This document shows positions 17,219-26,143 of a DNA stretch of 64,000 nucleotides, piece after piece; position 1 is the first letter of the stretch, and each line of letters begins with the position of its first letter. The DNA is from Cellulomonas fimi. Lineage in GTDB: Bacteria; Actinomycetota; Actinomycetes; Actinomycetales; Cellulomonadaceae. Both the position numbers and the translations under genes were made by a program. The stretch lies in assembly GCF_028583725.1 (NCBI RefSeq), contig NZ_CP110680.1, positions 1,860,001 through 1,924,000 of the forward strand. The letters run 5' to 3'. The notes below the pieces were generated by a model. It worked only from the letters and a program-made list of their open reading frames with translations. It did no database searches and had not been told where the DNA came from.

Positions 17219-18643
17219 TCACACGTCGAAGTAGAGCTCGAACTCGTGCGGGTGCGGCCGCAGACGGATCGGGTCCACCTCGGCGGAGCGCTTGTAGTCG
17301 ATCCACGTCGAGATGAGGTCCGGCGTGAAGACGTTGCCGGCGGTCAGCCAGTCGTGGTCGGCCTCGAGGTTGTCGAGCACCTCGCCGAGCGAGCCCGGGA
17401 CCTGCTGGATGAGGGCGTGCTCCTCGGGGGGCAGCTCGTAGAGGTCCTTGTCGACCGGCTCCGGCGGCTCGATGCGGTTCTGGATGCCGTCGAGGCCGGC
17501 CATGAGCATGGCCGCGAACGCGAGGTACGGGTTCGACGACGGGTCCGGCACGCGGAACTCGATGCGCTTGGCCTTCGGGTTCGAACCGGTGACCGGGATG
17601 CGGATGCACGCGGAGCGGTTGCGGGCCGAGTAGACCAGGTTGACCGGCGCCTCGAAGCCCGGAACCAGGCGGTGGTAGGAGTTCACCGTCGGGTTCGTGA
17701 AGGCGAGCAGCGCGGGCGCGTGCTTGAGCAGGCCGCCGATGTACCAGCGGGCGGTGTCGGACAGGCCGCCGTAGCCCTTCTCGTCGAAGAACAGCGGCTG
17801 GCCGTCCTTCCAGAGCGACTGGTGCACGTGCATGCCCGACCCGTTGTCGCCGAAGAGGGGCTTCGGCATGAAGGTCGCGGTCTTGCCGGCCTCGTGCGCG
17901 ACGTTCTTCACGACGTACTTGAACAGCTGCACCTTGTCGGCCGACTTGGCGAGCGTGTCGAAGCGGTAGTTGATCTCGGCCTGGCCGGCGGTGCCGACCT
18001 CGTGGTGGGCACGCTCGACCTGCAGGCCGAGGGCGTCGAGCTGGAGCGAGATCTTGTCGCGCAGGTCGGCGAAGTGGTCGACCGGCGGGACGGGGAAGTA
18101 GCCGCCCTTGTAGGGCGTCTTGTGGCCGAGGTTGCCGCCCTCCTCCTTGCGGCCCGTGTTCCAGGCGCCCTCGATCGAGTCGATGTAGTAGAACGACGCG
18201 TCCTGGCGGGTCTGGAACCGCACGTCGTCGAAGACGTAGAACTCGGCCTCGGGGGCGAAGAAGGCGGTGTCGGCGATGCCGGTCGACCGGAGGTACGCCT
18301 CGGCCTTCGCGGCGACCTGGCGCGGGTCGCGGCTGTAGGGCTCGTCGGTGTACGGGTCGACGATGTGGAAGTTGATGTTCAGCGTCTTCTCGACCCGGAA
18401 GGGGTCGATGTAGGCGGTCGTGACGTCGGGGATGAGCTTCATGTCCGACTCGTGGATCGCCTGGAAGCCGCGGATCGAGGACCCGTCGAACATCTGGCCG
18501 TCCGTGAAGAAGGCGCTGTCGACCGACGCGGCGGGCACGTTGAAGTGCTGCATGACGCCGGGCAGGTCGCAGAACCGGACGTCGATGAACTTGACGTCCT
18601 CGCTCTTGATGAACGCCAGTACTTCCTCTGGCTTGCTGAACAT
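17219..18643 (-). CDS. glnA: Glutamine synthetase, type I
   Basis: 474 residues, the normal length for GSI. It joins glutamate and ammonia with ATP in the cytoplasm as a dodecamer. Visible signatures: [10 protein letters not shown] near residue 50, [16 protein letters not shown] (ATP site), NRSACIRIP and SNPYLAF. The adenylylation loop [10 protein letters not shown] (Tyr about 400) predicts control by GlnE. ATG 18643 is preceded by GAGGAG. A four-half-site GlnR box lies 63-100 bp upstream of the start, so transcription should respond to nitrogen status. Convergent to the lipoprotein gene; the RDD gene is divergent. Confidence 0.96.
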   Translation of the reverse strand: MFSKPEEVLAFIKSEDVKFIDVRFCDLPGVMQHFNVPAASVDSAFFTDGQMFDGSSIRGFQAIHESDMKLIPDVTTAYIDPFRVEKTLNINFHIVDPYTDEPYSRDPRQVAAKAEAYLRSTGIADTAFFAPEAEFYVFDDVRFQTRQDASFYYIDSIEGAWNTGRKEEGGNLGHKTPYKGGYFPVPPVDHFADLRDKISLQLDALGLQVERAHHEVGTAGQAEINYRFDTLAKSADKVQLFKYVVKNVAHEAGKTATFMPKPLFGDNGSGMHVHQSLWKDGQPLFFDEKGYGGLSDTARWYIGGLLKHAPALLAFTNPTVNSYHRLVPGFEAPVNLVYSARNRSACIRIPVTGSNPKAKRIEFRVPDPSSNPYLAFAAMLMAGLDGIQNRIEPPEPVDKDLYELPPEEHALIQQVPGSLGEVLDNLEADHDWLTAGNVFTPDLISTWIDYKRSAEVDPIRLRPHPHEFELYFDV

Positions 18644-18705
18644 CCGCTGCTCCTCGGTTGTGTGTCCACCCTGGGGTCGGGCTCCGCCGAGGTTATGGCG
18701 GGGGA

Positions 18706-18743
18706 GTTTCTCTGGGGTGTAGCGGTTGTTTCCACCGTGTTAC
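18706..18743 (-). promoter_or_regulatory. GlnR-type box upstream of glnA
   Basis: On the minus strand the order is GTAAC, 6 bp, GAAAC, 6 bp, TACAC, 6 bp, GAAAC. This matches the actinobacterial GlnR pattern of alternating a and b half-sites with constant 6-bp gaps. One a-site is degenerate (TACAC for GTnAC). The downstream segment to the start has a TAACCT -10-like box. Confidence 0.75.
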
Positions 18744-18829
18744 GTCGACGTCCCGGGTGTAACGATCAGTCGAACTCCTGGGCGGACGTCCGGGACGAGC
18801 GACGGCCGAGGGGACGCGGTCCGGCCGCC

Positions 18830-18835
18830 TACCCT
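18830..18835 (+). promoter_or_regulatory. -10 element TACCCT for the RDD gene
   Basis: 6 nt before GTG 18842, so transcription should start at the start codon. Confidence 0.6.
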
Positions 18836-18841
18836 TGTCGC

Positions 18842-19342
18842 GTGACCTCACGCGACGACATGGGTTCCTGGCTCGAGGGTGGCTCCCCGGCGGGGACGTC
18901 CGCCCGCGGCGCGCGGCTCGGCCTGCCGCCCGAGGGCTCGGGCGCGCTCGCTCCGCTCGGCCGGCGCGTCCTCGCGCTCGCCGTCGACTGGACGGTGTGC
19001 TTGCTCATCGCGGCCACGTTCTTCCCGGTCGAGCGCTCGGGCTTCTACCTGACCCGGGGTGCGCCGACGGCGACGCTCGCGATCTTCCTGCTGGAGAACG
19101 TCCTGCTGGTCGGGACCGTCGGCTTCACGCTCGGGCACCGGCTGCTGGGGCTGCGGGTGCGGCGTGCCGCGGTGCCGCCTGCGGGTGCGGCGCCGCTGAC
19201 CGACACCGGCCGCCCGCCCGGCCTTCTGTCGGGGCTCGTTCGCGGGCTGCTCCTGTGCCTGGTGGTCCCGGCCGTGGTGTGGGACTCGGACGGCCGCGGG
19301 CTGCACGACCGTGCCGCGGGCACGGCGATCGTCCGCCGCTGA
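18842..19342 (+). CDS. RDD family membrane protein
   Basis: 166 residues from the leaderless GTG 18842. RDD signature: PLGRRVLALAVDWTVCLLIA with the conserved Arg and Asp in helix 1, GFTLGHRLLGLRV, and a late helix followed by WDSDGRGLHDRAAGTAIV. Three or four membrane helices. The molecular role is unknown. In actinobacteria this gene usually sits beside glnA and DUF4191, as here. Confidence 0.85.
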   Translation: MTSRDDMGSWLEGGSPAGTSARGARLGLPPEGSGALAPLGRRVLALAVDWTVCLLIAATFFPVERSGFYLTRGAPTATLAIFLLENVLLVGTVGFTLGHRLLGLRVRRAAVPPAGAAPLTDTGRPPGLLSGLVRGLLLCLVVPAVVWDSDGRGLHDRAAGTAIVRR

Positions 19343-19393
19343 CGCCCAGCGCGGGTCGCGATCGCCTAGGCGGGCGGCCGTCGTGCCGCGTCG

Positions 19394-19987
19394 TCAGGCG
19401 GGCGCCTGCCAGGTGAGGCTGTACCGCCAGTACAGGTGCCGGCGCCAGCGCACGCCCGGCAGCACGTCGCGCGCCGCGTCCCGGACCTCGCCGTAGCCCT
19501 CCCGCGGGTCGGTCACGGGTGCGCCGTGGTCCCAGACGCCGCGCGCGCGGTCGACGACCGCTGCGACGGGCACGGCCGCGGCGCTCAGCGCCAGGTCGGC
19601 GGGGGTGCGGACGCCCGCGAGCCCGACGACGACGAGCCGTCCGCCGGGAGCCGTGCGCGCCGCGAGGCGTCGCAACCCGTCGCGCAGGGGCAGGTGGTGC
19701 AGCGTCGCGTAGCACGTGACGAGGTCGAACCGCTCGCCGTCGAGCACCTCGAGCGCGTCGCCGACGACGTACGTGACGCCGTCGTCGCCCGCCGACGCCG
19801 CGCGCGCGAGGTCGACCTGGGCCGCGTCGAGGTCGACGCCCGTGACGCGGGGCACGCCCGCGGCGCGCAGCCGGCGCACGAGCAGACCTTCGCCGCAGCC
19901 CACGTCCAGCGCGCTGCGCGCGTGCGGGGCGTGCCGCAGCGCGAGCGGGTGGTAGTGCGTGTTGTGGTTCCAGCGGTCGTCGCGCAC
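19394..19987 (-). CDS. Class I SAM-dependent methyltransferase
   Basis: 197 residues from GTG 19987 (TACGGT box ending 6 nt upstream). The Rossmann-type fold shows motif I LDVGCGEGLLVRRL, an acidic end of strand 2 in GVDLDAAQVDLA, VVGDALEV, FDLVTCYATLHHL and the late GGRLVVVGLAG. The substrate is not evident; N-terminal WNHNTHYHP is typical of small actinobacterial methyltransferases of this group. It is downstream of the DUF4191 gene on the same strand but has its own promoter. Confidence 0.82.
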   Translation of the reverse strand: MRDDRWNHNTHYHPLALRHAPHARSALDVGCGEGLLVRRLRAAGVPRVTGVDLDAAQVDLARAASAGDDGVTYVVGDALEVLDGERFDLVTCYATLHHLPLRDGLRRLAARTAPGGRLVVVGLAGVRTPADLALSAAAVPVAAVVDRARGVWDHGAPVTDPREGYGEVRDAARDVLPGVRWRRHLYWRYSLTWQAPA

Positions 19988-19993
19988 GGACGG

Positions 19994-19999
19994 ACCGTA
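19994..19999 (-). promoter_or_regulatory. -10 element TACGGT for the methyltransferase
   Basis: 6 nt before GTG 19987. Confidence 0.55.
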
Positions 20000-20004
20000 G
20001 CGGA

Positions 20005-20724
20005 TCAGCGCCCGCGCATGCCCTTGCGGTCGGGGCGCGCGCGCATCGGGTCGACACCCTTCGGCACCGGCAGGCGGACGGCACCGAGCGCGGTGAGCCG
20101 CTTGCCCACCTCGGCGACCTCCTGCTTGGTCAGCGAGGGCCGCAGGCGCTGGATGTGGCGCGGCAGCTTGCGCAGCGGGACCTGGCCCTCGTCGTCGCCG
20201 ACCTGGACCAGCGTGATCGGGGCGCCGGAGATGACGCGTGCCGTGCGCTTGCGCTCCGCCTCGAGCAGGCGTGCCAGTCGCGGTGCGGGACCGCCCTCGG
20301 CGATGAGGACGACGCCGGGGCGACCGAGCCCGCGGAACACCATGTCCTTGGTGCGCGGGTCGACGTTGACGGGCTCCTCGGTGAACGTCCAGCCGCGGCG
20401 GATCGTGCCGAGCGCGGCACGCGACGCCCCGGGCTGGCCGGCGATCCGGGTGTAGGCCGCGGTCTCCGCGCGCCGGGCCAGCACGAACATCGCACCGAGC
20501 AGCGCGAACGGGATGCTCAGGAGCAGCACGTAGACGATCGAGTCGAGCAGCAGGCCGATGACCAGGCCGACCGCGACGATCCCGACGAACACCGCGAGCA
20601 GCAGCCACGTCACCGCCGGGTCGCTCTGGCGGGTCATCTGGTACGCCTGCCACAGCTGGTGGTACCAGCGGGTCTTGCGGACCTTCCCGGCGGCCGGGGG
20701 AGTGGCGTTCGTGTCGCGGGCCAT
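20005..20724 (-). CDS. DUF4191 membrane protein
   Basis: 239 residues from ATG 20724. A basic N-terminus with WYHQLWQAYQMTRQSDP precedes two adjacent membrane helices (about 38-82). A cytoplasmic part follows with RRGWTFTEEPVNVDPRTKDMVFRGLGRPGVVLIAEG, and the tail is Arg/Lys-rich. The family is conserved in actinobacteria next to lipA, and its function is unknown to me. The gap to lipA is 61 bp, with its own -10 element. Confidence 0.85.
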   Translation of the reverse strand: MARDTNATPPAAGKVRKTRWYHQLWQAYQMTRQSDPAVTWLLLAVFVGIVAVGLVIGLLLDSIVYVLLLSIPFALLGAMFVLARRAETAAYTRIAGQPGASRAALGTIRRGWTFTEEPVNVDPRTKDMVFRGLGRPGVVLIAEGGPAPRLARLLEAERKRTARVISGAPITLVQVGDDEGQVPLRKLPRHIQRLRPSLTKQEVAEVGKRLTALGAVRLPVPKGVDPMRARPDRKGMRGR

Positions 20725-20732
20725 GGTGTCGG

Positions 20733-20738
20733 AGTCTA
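20733..20738 (-). promoter_or_regulatory. -10 element TAGACT for the DUF4191 gene
   Basis: 8 nt before ATG 20724. Confidence 0.5.
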
Positions 20739-20785
20739 CCGATCGCGGCGTGCGGACCGGACACCGGACGGGTGCCCGGGCGACG

Positions 20786-21787
20786 TCACCGCGCGAGCAG
20801 GCTCGCGGCCTCCTGACGGGCGGTCGTCGGCTCGCCGAGGTGCGCGAGCGCCGCGGGGATCTCGATGCCGCGGTGACGCATGGCCTGGCCCCACAGGCGG
20901 CCCGCGCGGTACGACGAGCGCACGAGCGGACCCGACATGACGCCGAGGAACCCGAGCTCCTGCGCGTGCTCCGAGAGCTCGACGAACTCCTCGGGCCGGA
21001 CCCACCGGTCGACCGGGTGGTGCCGCAGCGACGGGCGCAGGTACTGCGTGATCGTCACGATGTCGCAGCCCGCGTCGACCAGGTCCTTGAGCGCCGTCTT
21101 GACCTCGTCGGTCGTCTCGCCCATGCCGAGGATCAGGTTCGACTTGGTGACGAGACCGGCCTCGCGCGCGCGGGTCAGGACCGACAGCGAGCGGTCGTAC
21201 CGGAACGCCGGGCGGATCTGCTTGAAGATGCGCGGCACGGTCTCGACGTTGTGCGCGAGCACCTCGGGCCGGGACTCGTTGACCTCGTCGAGCAGCGCGG
21301 GCACCGCGTTGAAGTCGGGGATGAGCAGCTCGACGCCCGTCCCGGGGTTGACGGCGTGGATCTGGCGGACCGTCTCCGCGTAGAGCCACGCGCCGCCGTC
21401 GGGCAGGTCGTCGCGTGCGACACCGGTGACCGTCGCGTACTTGAGACCCATGGCCTGCACCGACGCGGCCACGCGGCGAGGCTCGTCGGCGTCGAAGTCC
21501 GCGGGCTTGCCCGTGTCGATCTGGCAGAAGTCGCACCGCCGGGTGCACTGGTCGCCGCCGATGAGGAACGTCGCCTCGCGGTCCTCCCAGCACTCGAAGA
21601 TGTTGGGGCAGCCCGCCTCCTCGCAGACCGTGTGCAGCCCCTCGCGCTTCACGAGGCCCTTGAGCTCGCTGTACTCGGGGCCCATCGTCGCGCGGGTCCG
21701 GATCCACTCCGGCTTCTTCTCGATCGGCGTCGCGGCGTTGCGCGCCTCGACGCGGAGCATGCGGCGGCCCTCGGGAGCGATCGTCAC
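20786..21787 (-). CDS. lipA: Lipoyl synthase
   Basis: 333 residues from the leaderless GTG 21787. A radical-SAM enzyme that inserts two sulfurs into protein-bound octanoate. The auxiliary cluster motif [12 protein letters not shown], the radical-SAM motif CTRRCDFC and the C-terminal RSSY that ligates the auxiliary cluster are all intact. Works with the octanoyltransferase encoded nearby at 22548-23240; the products are needed by the E2 protein at 29700-31562. Confidence 0.96.
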   Translation of the reverse strand: MTIAPEGRRMLRVEARNAATPIEKKPEWIRTRATMGPEYSELKGLVKREGLHTVCEEAGCPNIFECWEDREATFLIGGDQCTRRCDFCQIDTGKPADFDADEPRRVAASVQAMGLKYATVTGVARDDLPDGGAWLYAETVRQIHAVNPGTGVELLIPDFNAVPALLDEVNESRPEVLAHNVETVPRIFKQIRPAFRYDRSLSVLTRAREAGLVTKSNLILGMGETTDEVKTALKDLVDAGCDIVTITQYLRPSLRHHPVDRWVRPEEFVELSEHAQELGFLGVMSGPLVRSSYRAGRLWGQAMRHRGIEIPAALAHLGEPTTARQEAASLLAR

Positions 21788-21794
21788 AGCGGTC

Positions 21795-21800
21795 AGACTA
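21795..21800 (-). promoter_or_regulatory. -10 element TAGTCT for lipA
   Basis: 7 nt before GTG 21787. Confidence 0.55.
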
Positions 21801-21976
21801 ACCCCGCTCGCGCGCGGCGCGTGGTGGGGGAGTCGCACGTCACAACCGGTCGGGACCTCGGTCCCGTGCGGCGGCGGTCGCGGCGGCGCGACGCTGAGGG
21901 CGTCGGCGACGCACGCCCGGGTGACCGGGACCGGTGGGGACCCCCGCGCGGTCGCCGGCGCGACGAGGGAGGGACG

Positions 21977-22477
21977 ATGAAGATCCTCATGACGGTCGCG
22001 TCGCGGCACGGTGCGACGCGCGAGATCGGCGCGGTGGTGGCCGAGGTGCTGCGCGAGGCGGGGCACGAGGTCGACGAGGTGGCGCCCGACGAGGTCGAGC
22101 ACGTCACCGCCTACGACGCCGCGGTGCTGGGGTCGGCGGTCTACGTCGGCCGGCTCGCCGCCTCCCTCCGGGACCTCGTCGAACGGCAGGGCGCGCACCT
22201 GCGCTCGATGCCCGTGTGGCTGTTCTGGTCGGGCCCGGTGGGCGACCCGCCGCTGCCGCCGACGCCGCCGGACGACGTCGACGTGGTGGCACGCCACACC
22301 GGTGCGCGCGAGCCGCGCTGCTTCGTCGGGCGGATCGAGCGCGCGGAGCTCAACCTCAACGAGCGGGCGCTCGTCGCGCTGACCCGCGCCGAGACCGGGG
22401 ACTTCCGGGACTTCGACGACGTGCGGTCGTGGGCGGCCGAGGTCGTCGCGGAGCTCGCGGCGGTGCGCGCGGGCTGA
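21977..22477 (+). CDS. Flavodoxin-domain protein (HemG-like)
   Basis: 166 residues with a GAGGGAGGGACG ribosome site. The flavodoxin fold begins [18 protein letters not shown] (FMN-phosphate loop), followed by [15 protein letters not shown] and [13 protein letters not shown]. It resembles menaquinone-dependent protoporphyrinogen oxidase HemG and related flavodoxins, but the exact substrate is not evident. It lies between lipA and lipB on the opposite strand, breaking up that otherwise collinear pair. Confidence 0.78.
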   Translation: MKILMTVASRHGATREIGAVVAEVLREAGHEVDEVAPDEVEHVTAYDAAVLGSAVYVGRLAASLRDLVERQGAHLRSMPVWLFWSGPVGDPPLPPTPPDDVDVVARHTGAREPRCFVGRIERAELNLNERALVALTRAETGDFRDFDDVRSWAAEVVAELAAVRAG

Positions 22478-22547
22478 GCCGCCGCGCCGGTCGACCGGGG
22501 GAAGCGGTCGGCCGGCCGGGGGCGGCGTCGGCGGGGTGCTCGGCGCG

Positions 22548-23240
22548 CTACCCGGCGGCGGGCGCGTGCGCGTCGAGCGTGGCCGCGAGCAGGGGCGTGA
22601 GCGTCGCGACGAGGTGCCCGCGCACGAGCGGGGTGATCTCGTCGATCGTGACGCGCCGGCCCGTCTCGGCGGACAGCGACGTCACGTCGGCGTCGTCGAT
22701 GCCGCACGGCACGATCCGGTCGAACGCGTGCAGGTCCGGCTCGCAGTTGAGCGCGAAGCCGTGCATGGTGACGCCGCGCGCGACGCGCACGCCGATCGCG
22801 GCGACCTTGCGCTCGCGGCGCGCGGGCCGGGCGTCGTCGCCGGGGTCGGCCGCGAACCACACGCCGCTGCGGCCCTCGACGCGCACCGCGTGCAGGCCGA
22901 GGTCGGCGCACGTGCGGATGAGGGCCTCCTCGAGCGCGCGGACGTAGCGCACGACGTCGATCGGCTGTGCGAGGCGGACGATCGGGTAGCCGACGAGCTG
23001 GCCGGGTCCGTGCCAGGTGATGCGTCCGCCGCGGTCGACGTCCACGACGGGGGTGCCGTCGGTCGGGCGGTCCCAGCGCGCGGTGCGCCGGCCCGCGGTG
23101 TAGACGTCCTCGTGCTCGCAGAGCAGCACGGTGTCCTCGCGCTCCCCGGCCGAGACGGCGGCGTGCACCTCGCGCTGCAGCGCCCACGTGGGCTCGTAGG
23201 GGAGCAGGCGGGTGCCGAGGTCGAGCGCGTCGAACCGCAT
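22548..23240 (-). CDS. lipB: Lipoyl(octanoyl) transferase
   Basis: 230 residues from ATG 23240. Transfers octanoate from acyl carrier protein to lipoyl domains. Conserved: [33 protein letters not shown], the catalytic Lys in [16 protein letters not shown], and the acyl-accepting Cys in [19 protein letters not shown] box ends 7 nt before the start. Convergent with the flavodoxin gene; the MarR gene ends 10 bp upstream on the same strand. Confidence 0.95.
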   Translation of the reverse strand: MRFDALDLGTRLLPYEPTWALQREVHAAVSAGEREDTVLLCEHEDVYTAGRRTARWDRPTDGTPVVDVDRGGRITWHGPGQLVGYPIVRLAQPIDVVRYVRALEEALIRTCADLGLHAVRVEGRSGVWFAADPGDDARPARRERKVAAIGVRVARGVTMHGFALNCEPDLHAFDRIVPCGIDDADVTSLSAETGRRVTIDEITPLVRGHLVATLTPLLAATLDAHAPAAG

Positions 23241-23247
23241 GCCGGTC

Positions 23248-23253
23248 AGGCTA
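23248..23253 (-). promoter_or_regulatory. -10 element TAGCCT for lipB
   Basis: 7 nt before ATG 23240, overlapping the end of the MarR gene. Confidence 0.55.
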
Positions 23254-23772
23254 ACCCCGGCGTGCCTCACCGGCCGCCGGCGTCCCGCCGCCGGGGGCGT
23301 CGTCGGGCCGGGCGACGAGCACGAGCAGCGCACGCAGCTGCTCGACCTGCGCCGGTGTCAGGCCGCGCGTCACGACCTCCTCGGCGCGGCGCCGGTCCGC
23401 CGCGGCGTCGAGCGCCGCGAGGCCCTCGGGTGTCGCGGTGATGACGTGGCGACGACGGTCGTCCTGGTGCGGGGAGCGTCGGACGTACCCCGTGCGCTCC
23501 ATGCGGGCGAGGACGCGGCTCATGGTCTGCTCGGTCACGCCGCAGGCGGCCGCGAGCTCGCGCTGCGACCGGGGGGAGCGGGCGAGGTGGACGAGGACCG
23601 GGAGGCTCGCGTGGTTGAGGTCCCAGCCGCCGAGGTGGGCGTTCCACTCGCGCTCGACGCGCCGCGCGGCGGCGGACAGCAGTCGGCCGACGGGCCAGTG
23701 GGCGGGGTCGCTCGACGCGGGGTCGAACGTCTCGCCGGCACCCGGGTCGGGGTCGTCCAGGCCGTCGCGCAC
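23251..23772 (-). CDS. MarR family transcriptional regulator
   Basis: 173 residues. The winged-helix core has [53 protein letters not shown] (about 68-122), flanked by dimerisation helices. N- and C-terminal tails are rich in Pro, Gly and Asp. It diverges from the MMPL transporter gene with about 54 bp between starts and a symmetric site in between. It probably represses the transporter and itself until a ligand is bound, as in other MarR-transporter pairs. Confidence 0.88.
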   Translation of the reverse strand: MRDGLDDPDPGAGETFDPASSDPAHWPVGRLLSAAARRVEREWNAHLGGWDLNHASLPVLVHLARSPRSQRELAAACGVTEQTMSRVLARMERTGYVRRSPHQDDRRRHVITATPEGLAALDAAADRRRAEEVVTRGLTPAQVEQLRALLVLVARPDDAPGGGTPAAGEARRG

Positions 23773-23820
23773 CCTTGCTGGTCCCTCCGTTTGCCGTCCG
23801 GCGCTTCGCCACCCATGATA

Positions 23821-23834
23821 CTCAGCATGCTGAG
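23821..23834. promoter_or_regulatory. Palindrome CTCAGCATGCTGAG at the MMPL start, likely MarR operator
   Basis: Perfect 14-bp palindrome centred on the proposed ATG of the transporter gene and close to a CATGAT -10-like box. Binding here would block transcription and initiation of the transporter mRNA. Confidence 0.6.
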
Positions 23835-26133
23835 CAATCGTCGGGCGACCGTGGTCCGTGCCCTCCTCGTCGCCGTCGCGCTCGTCGTCTGGCTCGCCGT
23901 CGGAGCTGTCGGGGGCATGGCCCAGGGCAAGCTCGGACAGGTCCAGGAGAACGACGCGGCTGCGTTCCTGCCGTCGTCCGCCGAGTCCACGCGGGCCGCC
24001 GAGGCGAGCCGCGCGTTCGTGGACACGCCGACCCTACCCGCGCTGGTCGTGATGGAGCCCGACGGCGGCGGCGACGTCACCCCGGAGCAGCTGCAGGCGG
24101 CATCCGCCTGGGCGACGGGCGTCCCCGACCGCGACGTCCCCGAGGGCGACGGCGCGACGTGGGCCGACTACCTCGTCGGCGACCCCGTCGTCGTCCCGTC
24201 CGAGGACGGACTCGCGCTGCTCGCGATCTTCTCGGTCGACGCCGACGCCTCGGACGAGCAGATCGGCGAGGACTCCGTCACCGAGGTGCTCGTGACCGAC
24301 CTGCGCGCCTCGCTCGAGCAGGACCTCGGCGCGACCGCGACCGAGGCCGGCGACGTCGGGCTGCTCGCGTGGGTCACCGGGCCCGCCGGTTTCGTCGCCG
24401 ACCTCGTCACGGCGTTCGGCGGCATCGACGGCGTGCTCCTGCTCGTCGCGCTCGGCGCCGTGCTCGTCATCCTGGTGATCGTCTACCGCTCGCCGTTCCT
24501 GCCGTTCGTCGTCATCCTCACGGCCGTGTTCGCGCTGTCCCTCGCGGGCCTCGTCGTCTACCAGCTCGCGGCGAACGACGTGCTGATCCTCAACGGGCAG
24601 TCGCAGGGCATCCTCTCGATCCTCGTCGTCGGCGCGAGCGTCGACTACGCGCTGCTCCTCGTCGCCCGCTACCGCGAGGAGCTGCGGCACGCCGAGCACC
24701 CGGCGACCGCGATGCGCCGCGCGCTGCGCGCGTGCCTCGAGCCGATCGGCGCGTCCGCCGGGACCGTCGCCGCGGGCGTCCTGTGCCTCCTGCTGTCCGA
24801 CCTCGGGTCCAACCGCTCGCTCGGTCCGGTCGCCGCCATCGGCATCGCGTCGTCGTTCCTCGCCGCCACCACGCTCCTGCCCGCGTTCCTCCTCGTCCTC
24901 GGCCGCTGGTCGCGGGCCCTGTTCTGGCCGCGCGTGCCCCGCCCGACCGCACCCGTCGCGGTCGCGCACGGCCACCACGCGGCACCGACCGACGACCCGG
25001 CCGACGCGCCCGGCGCCTGGGGCCGCCTCGCGCGCTGGGTCGCGCGACGCGCCCGCCCCGTGTGGGTCGTGACCGCGCTCGTGCTCGCCCTCGGTGCCGC
25101 GTTCCTGCCGACGTTCCGCGCCGGTGGCACCGACCAGGCCGACGTGTTCCTCACCGAGGTCGACGCCGTCGCCGGGCAGGAGGTGCTCGTCGAGCACTTC
25201 CCGGCCGGCGCGGTCCAGCCCGTCACCGTCATCACCGCGCAGGACACCGCCGACGACGTGGCCGCCGCGATCGAGGACGTCGACGGCGTCGAGAGCGTCG
25301 CGCCGTACACCGGCGTGGCCGCAGGAGCACCGGCCGGGACCGGCGACCCCGTGGTCGTCGACGGTGACGTCCGGCTCGACGTGGTGACGACCGCGTCGTC
25401 GGACTCCCAGGAGGCCGTCGCGGTCGCCGCCGACGTGCGGACCGCCGCGCACGCCGTCGACCCCGACGCGCTGGTCGGCGGCGCCGCGGCCGAGACGCTC
25501 GACGCCCAGGACGCCGCCCGGCACGACCTGCGGGTCATCGTGCCCGTCGTGCTCCTCGTGATCGGGCTGATCCTCACGCTCCTGCTGCGGTCCGTCGTCG
25601 CGGCCGGTCTGCTGCTCGGTGCCAACGTCCTGTCGTTCGCCGCGACGCTCGGGGTCTCCGCGATCCTGTTCAACCACGTGCTGGACCTGCCGCCCGCCGA
25701 CCCGGCCGTGCCGCTCTACGGGTTCGTGTTCCTCGTCGCCCTCGGCGTCGACTACTCGATCTTCCTCATGACCCGCGTGCGGGAGGAGTCGGCGCGCGTG
25801 GGCACGCGGCCGGGCGTGGTGCGCGGGCTCGCCGTCACCGGCGGTGTCATCACGTCGGCCGGCGTCGTGCTCGCCGTGACGTTCGCGGCCCTCGGCGTCA
25901 TCCCGCTGCTGTTCCTCGCGCAGCTCGCGGTGATCGTCGCGCTCGGCGTGCTGCTCGACACGACCGTCGTGCGGTCCCTGCTCGTGCCCGCGCTCGTGCA
26001 CGACCTCGGCGACCGCACGTGGTGGCCGTCGAGGCTGTCGCGCCCGCACGCCGGCGGGACGCACGGCGCCGGCGGCCCGGAGCCCGTCGCCGCGGTCGGG
26101 GCCTCCGGGGCCGCGGAGCCGCCGCGACCGTAG
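23827..26133 (+). CDS. MMPL/RND family transporter
   Basis: 768 residues from ATG 23827; the ATG at 23815 is an alternative. Two homologous halves each have one helix, an extracytoplasmic domain and a bundle of five to six helices. The repeat signatures GASVDYALLLVARYREEL and GVDYSIFLMTRVREES mark the MMPL family. Members export lipids or drugs using the proton gradient. With a MarR gene divergent and a shared palindrome, an efflux role induced by a toxic ligand is likely, but no substrate can be named. Its stop codon region also forms the -10 box of the next gene. Confidence 0.9.
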   Translation: MLSNRRATVVRALLVAVALVVWLAVGAVGGMAQGKLGQVQENDAAAFLPSSAESTRAAEASRAFVDTPTLPALVVMEPDGGGDVTPEQLQAASAWATGVPDRDVPEGDGATWADYLVGDPVVVPSEDGLALLAIFSVDADASDEQIGEDSVTEVLVTDLRASLEQDLGATATEAGDVGLLAWVTGPAGFVADLVTAFGGIDGVLLLVALGAVLVILVIVYRSPFLPFVVILTAVFALSLAGLVVYQLAANDVLILNGQSQGILSILVVGASVDYALLLVARYREELRHAEHPATAMRRALRACLEPIGASAGTVAAGVLCLLLSDLGSNRSLGPVAAIGIASSFLAATTLLPAFLLVLGRWSRALFWPRVPRPTAPVAVAHGHHAAPTDDPADAPGAWGRLARWVARRARPVWVVTALVLALGAAFLPTFRAGGTDQADVFLTEVDAVAGQEVLVEHFPAGAVQPVTVITAQDTADDVAAAIEDVDGVESVAPYTGVAAGAPAGTGDPVVVDGDVRLDVVTTASSDSQEAVAVAADVRTAAHAVDPDALVGGAAAETLDAQDAARHDLRVIVPVVLLVIGLILTLLLRSVVAAGLLLGANVLSFAATLGVSAILFNHVLDLPPADPAVPLYGFVFLVALGVDYSIFLMTRVREESARVGTRPGVVRGLAVTGGVITSAGVVLAVTFAALGVIPLLFLAQLAVIVALGVLLDTTVVRSLLVPALVHDLGDRTWWPSRLSRPHAGGTHGAGGPEPVAAVGASGAAEPPRP

Positions 26134-26136
26134 AGT
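26131..26136 (+). promoter_or_regulatory. -10 element TAGAGT for the Gfo/Idh gene
   Basis: The TAG stop of the MMPL gene is the first half of this box; ATG 26144 follows after 7 nt. Confidence 0.55.
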
Positions 26137-26143
26137 GGCGCGC

